A DNA stretch of 6,223 nucleotides. It comes from Methanofastidiosum methylothiophilum (GTDB taxonomy: Archaea; Methanobacteriota_B; Thermococci; Methanofastidiosales; Methanofastidiosaceae). The stretch spans positions 1 to 6,223 of the forward strand of contig LNJE01000030.1 in the NCBI GenBank assembly GCA_001587635.1, in the 5' to 3' direction. Below the pieces are notes generated by a model. It ran no database searches. It was not told the origin of the DNA and saw only the letters and a list, made by a program, of their open reading frames with translations. A program made the translations under genes and the position numbers. Shown here in pieces: positions 5,673 through 6,223 of this stretch (position 1 is its first letter; each line of letters starts with the position of its first letter).

Positions 5673-5834
5673 ATGATGAAAAATTTTAATAAGACTTTTA
5701 ATGGTCTAAGAAGTTACAGGACAGAATCACTTCAAAAGAACAATTTTACACTTGAGCTACTGCAAAACTCTATGCTGTCAAAAACTAATGAACATGAAGA
5801 ACTGTATCTAAGGAGGCATACTTATGAAAAATAG
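5673..5834 (+). CDS. Small hypothetical protein (53 residues)
   Basis: The ORF starts MMKNFNKTFNGLRSY and ends HTYEK; the second ATG (5676) is an alternative start. An RBS-like GGAGAGG (5658-5664) is 8 bases upstream. The longer open frame from 5622 has no ribosome binding site and is not used here. The peptide is polar and basic with no signal or transmembrane segment. It overlaps the next start codon by 11 bases, suggesting translational coupling. No family is recognised. It is one of four consecutive short ORFs before an exporter-like gene; three of them start MKN or MMKN. Confidence 0.45.
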   Translation: MMKNFNKTFNGLRSYRTESLQKNNFTLELLQNSMLSKTNEHEELYLRRHTYEK

Positions 5835-5946
5835 CAAATATTTAATACAAGAAAATATCCAGAAAAATAACGGTAGGTACTCGGTCGCACTCGAAAATAT
5901 ATATGAGATACGTGAAATATATATTGAACTTTCAAAAATACTTTAA
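5824..5946 (+). CDS. Small hypothetical protein (40 residues)
   Basis: AAGGAGG (5810-5816) lies 7 bases before the ATG. The product begins MKNSKYLIQENIQKNNG and ends IYIELSKIL. The C-terminal half (ALENIYEIREIYIELSKIL) could form an amphipathic helix. There is no Cys, signal peptide or recognised domain. The start overlaps the end of the preceding ORF, and the next RBS begins right after its stop, so the chain reads like an operon of tiny genes. Confidence 0.45.
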   Translation: MKNSKYLIQENIQKNNGRYSVALENIYEIREIYIELSKIL

Positions 5947-5960
5947 AAAAGGAGATAATT

Positions 5961-6068
5961 ATGAAAAATACTTTTAAGAAGAAACGAAAAACATCGGAAT
6001 CTTTTGAAGAAATCAAGGAAACTTATTTGATAAGCAATATTTTGTTAAGCGTGCGGCGTTTCATGTAA
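5961..6068 (+). CDS. Small basic hypothetical protein (35 residues)
   Basis: AAGGAG (5949-5954) lies 6 bases before the ATG. The N-terminus is strongly basic (MKNTFKKKRK), followed by an acidic patch (ESFEEIKE) and a hydrophobic end (TYLISNILLSVRRFM). It sits 14 bases after the preceding stop and 24 bases before the exporter-like gene. No family is recognised. A charged leader followed by a hydrophobic core would suit an exported peptide, but it could equally be a remnant. Confidence 0.45.
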   Translation: MKNTFKKKRKTSESFEEIKETYLISNILLSVRRFM

Positions 6069-6092
6069 AAATAAGCCAAAGGAGTGTATTTC

Positions 6093-6223
6093 ATGAAAAA
6101 AATACTTAAATATATAGGAAAGTACAAGCTCTTAGTTTTTTTACCTTTTGTTTTTCTGTTTGTATCTATCGTTTTGGATCTTATGCAGCCTTTCCTTTCA
6201 AGTACTTCGATAATATGAATACA
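6093..6223 (+). CDS. N-terminus of a probable ABC exporter, frame interrupted at window end
   Basis: AAAGGAG (6078-6084) is 8 bases before the ATG. The product starts MKKILKYIGKYKLLVFLPFV, a short basic leader and first transmembrane helix, then VLDLMQPFL. This is the typical opening of the membrane domain of a fused ABC exporter (membrane domain plus ATPase). The frame hits TGA at 6216-6218 after 41 residues. Another frame near the end reads YFDNMNT, similar to the (I)DN motif expected after helix 1, so a single-base error or mutation near 6195-6208 is likely. The rest is outside the window. In Firmicutes such genes often come in pairs for drug or peptide export; the substrate here is unknown. 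Confidence 0.6.

Noticed and set aside
5822..6016. Minus-strand ORF of 64 codons
   Set aside because: Phe/Ile-rich shadow of A/T-rich plus-strand small ORFs that have good ribosome binding sites.
1..6223. tRNA, rRNA, CRISPR array, insertion sequence or attachment site
   Set aside because: I saw no cloverleaf-like segment, regularly spaced repeats, transposase sequence or terminal inverted repeats.

Overview
The window looks like part of a genome from a low-GC, anaerobic, fermentative bacterium with an outer membrane. Three things suggest this: A/T-rich codon use, a small secreted beta-barrel-like protein ending in an aromatic residue, and transporter and ABC-F sequences of Firmicutes flavour. 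A diderm Firmicute such as a member of the Halanaerobiales would fit, but this is an inference from protein flavour, not a proven assignment.

Layout. Positions 1-1425 (+) hold the C-terminal part of an alpha-glucan phosphorylase. Its 246-711 stretch carries 36 ambiguous bases that fall almost only on third codon positions. A strong two-way terminator (about 1426-1458) separates it from a convergent gene, 1460-3172 (-), for a secreted, probably sugar-cleaving TIM-barrel protein with an inserted galactose-binding-like domain. Upstream of that on the same strand, behind a hairpin terminator that almost touches the ribosome binding site, is 3256-3807 (-), a small outer-membrane-type protein with its own likely promoter.

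Positions about 3922-5222 (+) are a gene graveyard. They hold an MFS drug-efflux-type transporter broken by a stop, a deletion and frameshifts. Its C-terminal part now runs in frame into the last part of an ABC-F ribosome-protection-type ATPase that has lost its Walker A. A terminator follows at 5236-5280.

Positions 5339-6223 (+) are the least conventional part. A 32-codon ORF with a perfect ribosome binding site is followed by a chain of hairpins (5456-5561) whose arms can pair in two mutually exclusive ways, as in a transcription attenuator. Then come four very short ORFs, each with its own well-placed ribosome binding site, and finally the first transmembrane segment of what looks like an ABC exporter. 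This could be a peptide-plus-exporter locus with a leader-controlled terminator, or a decaying operon. The sequence alone does not decide. A one-base change in a GGGG run would turn the first tiny ORF into a longer one, so base-calling errors must be kept in mind for the whole right-hand end.
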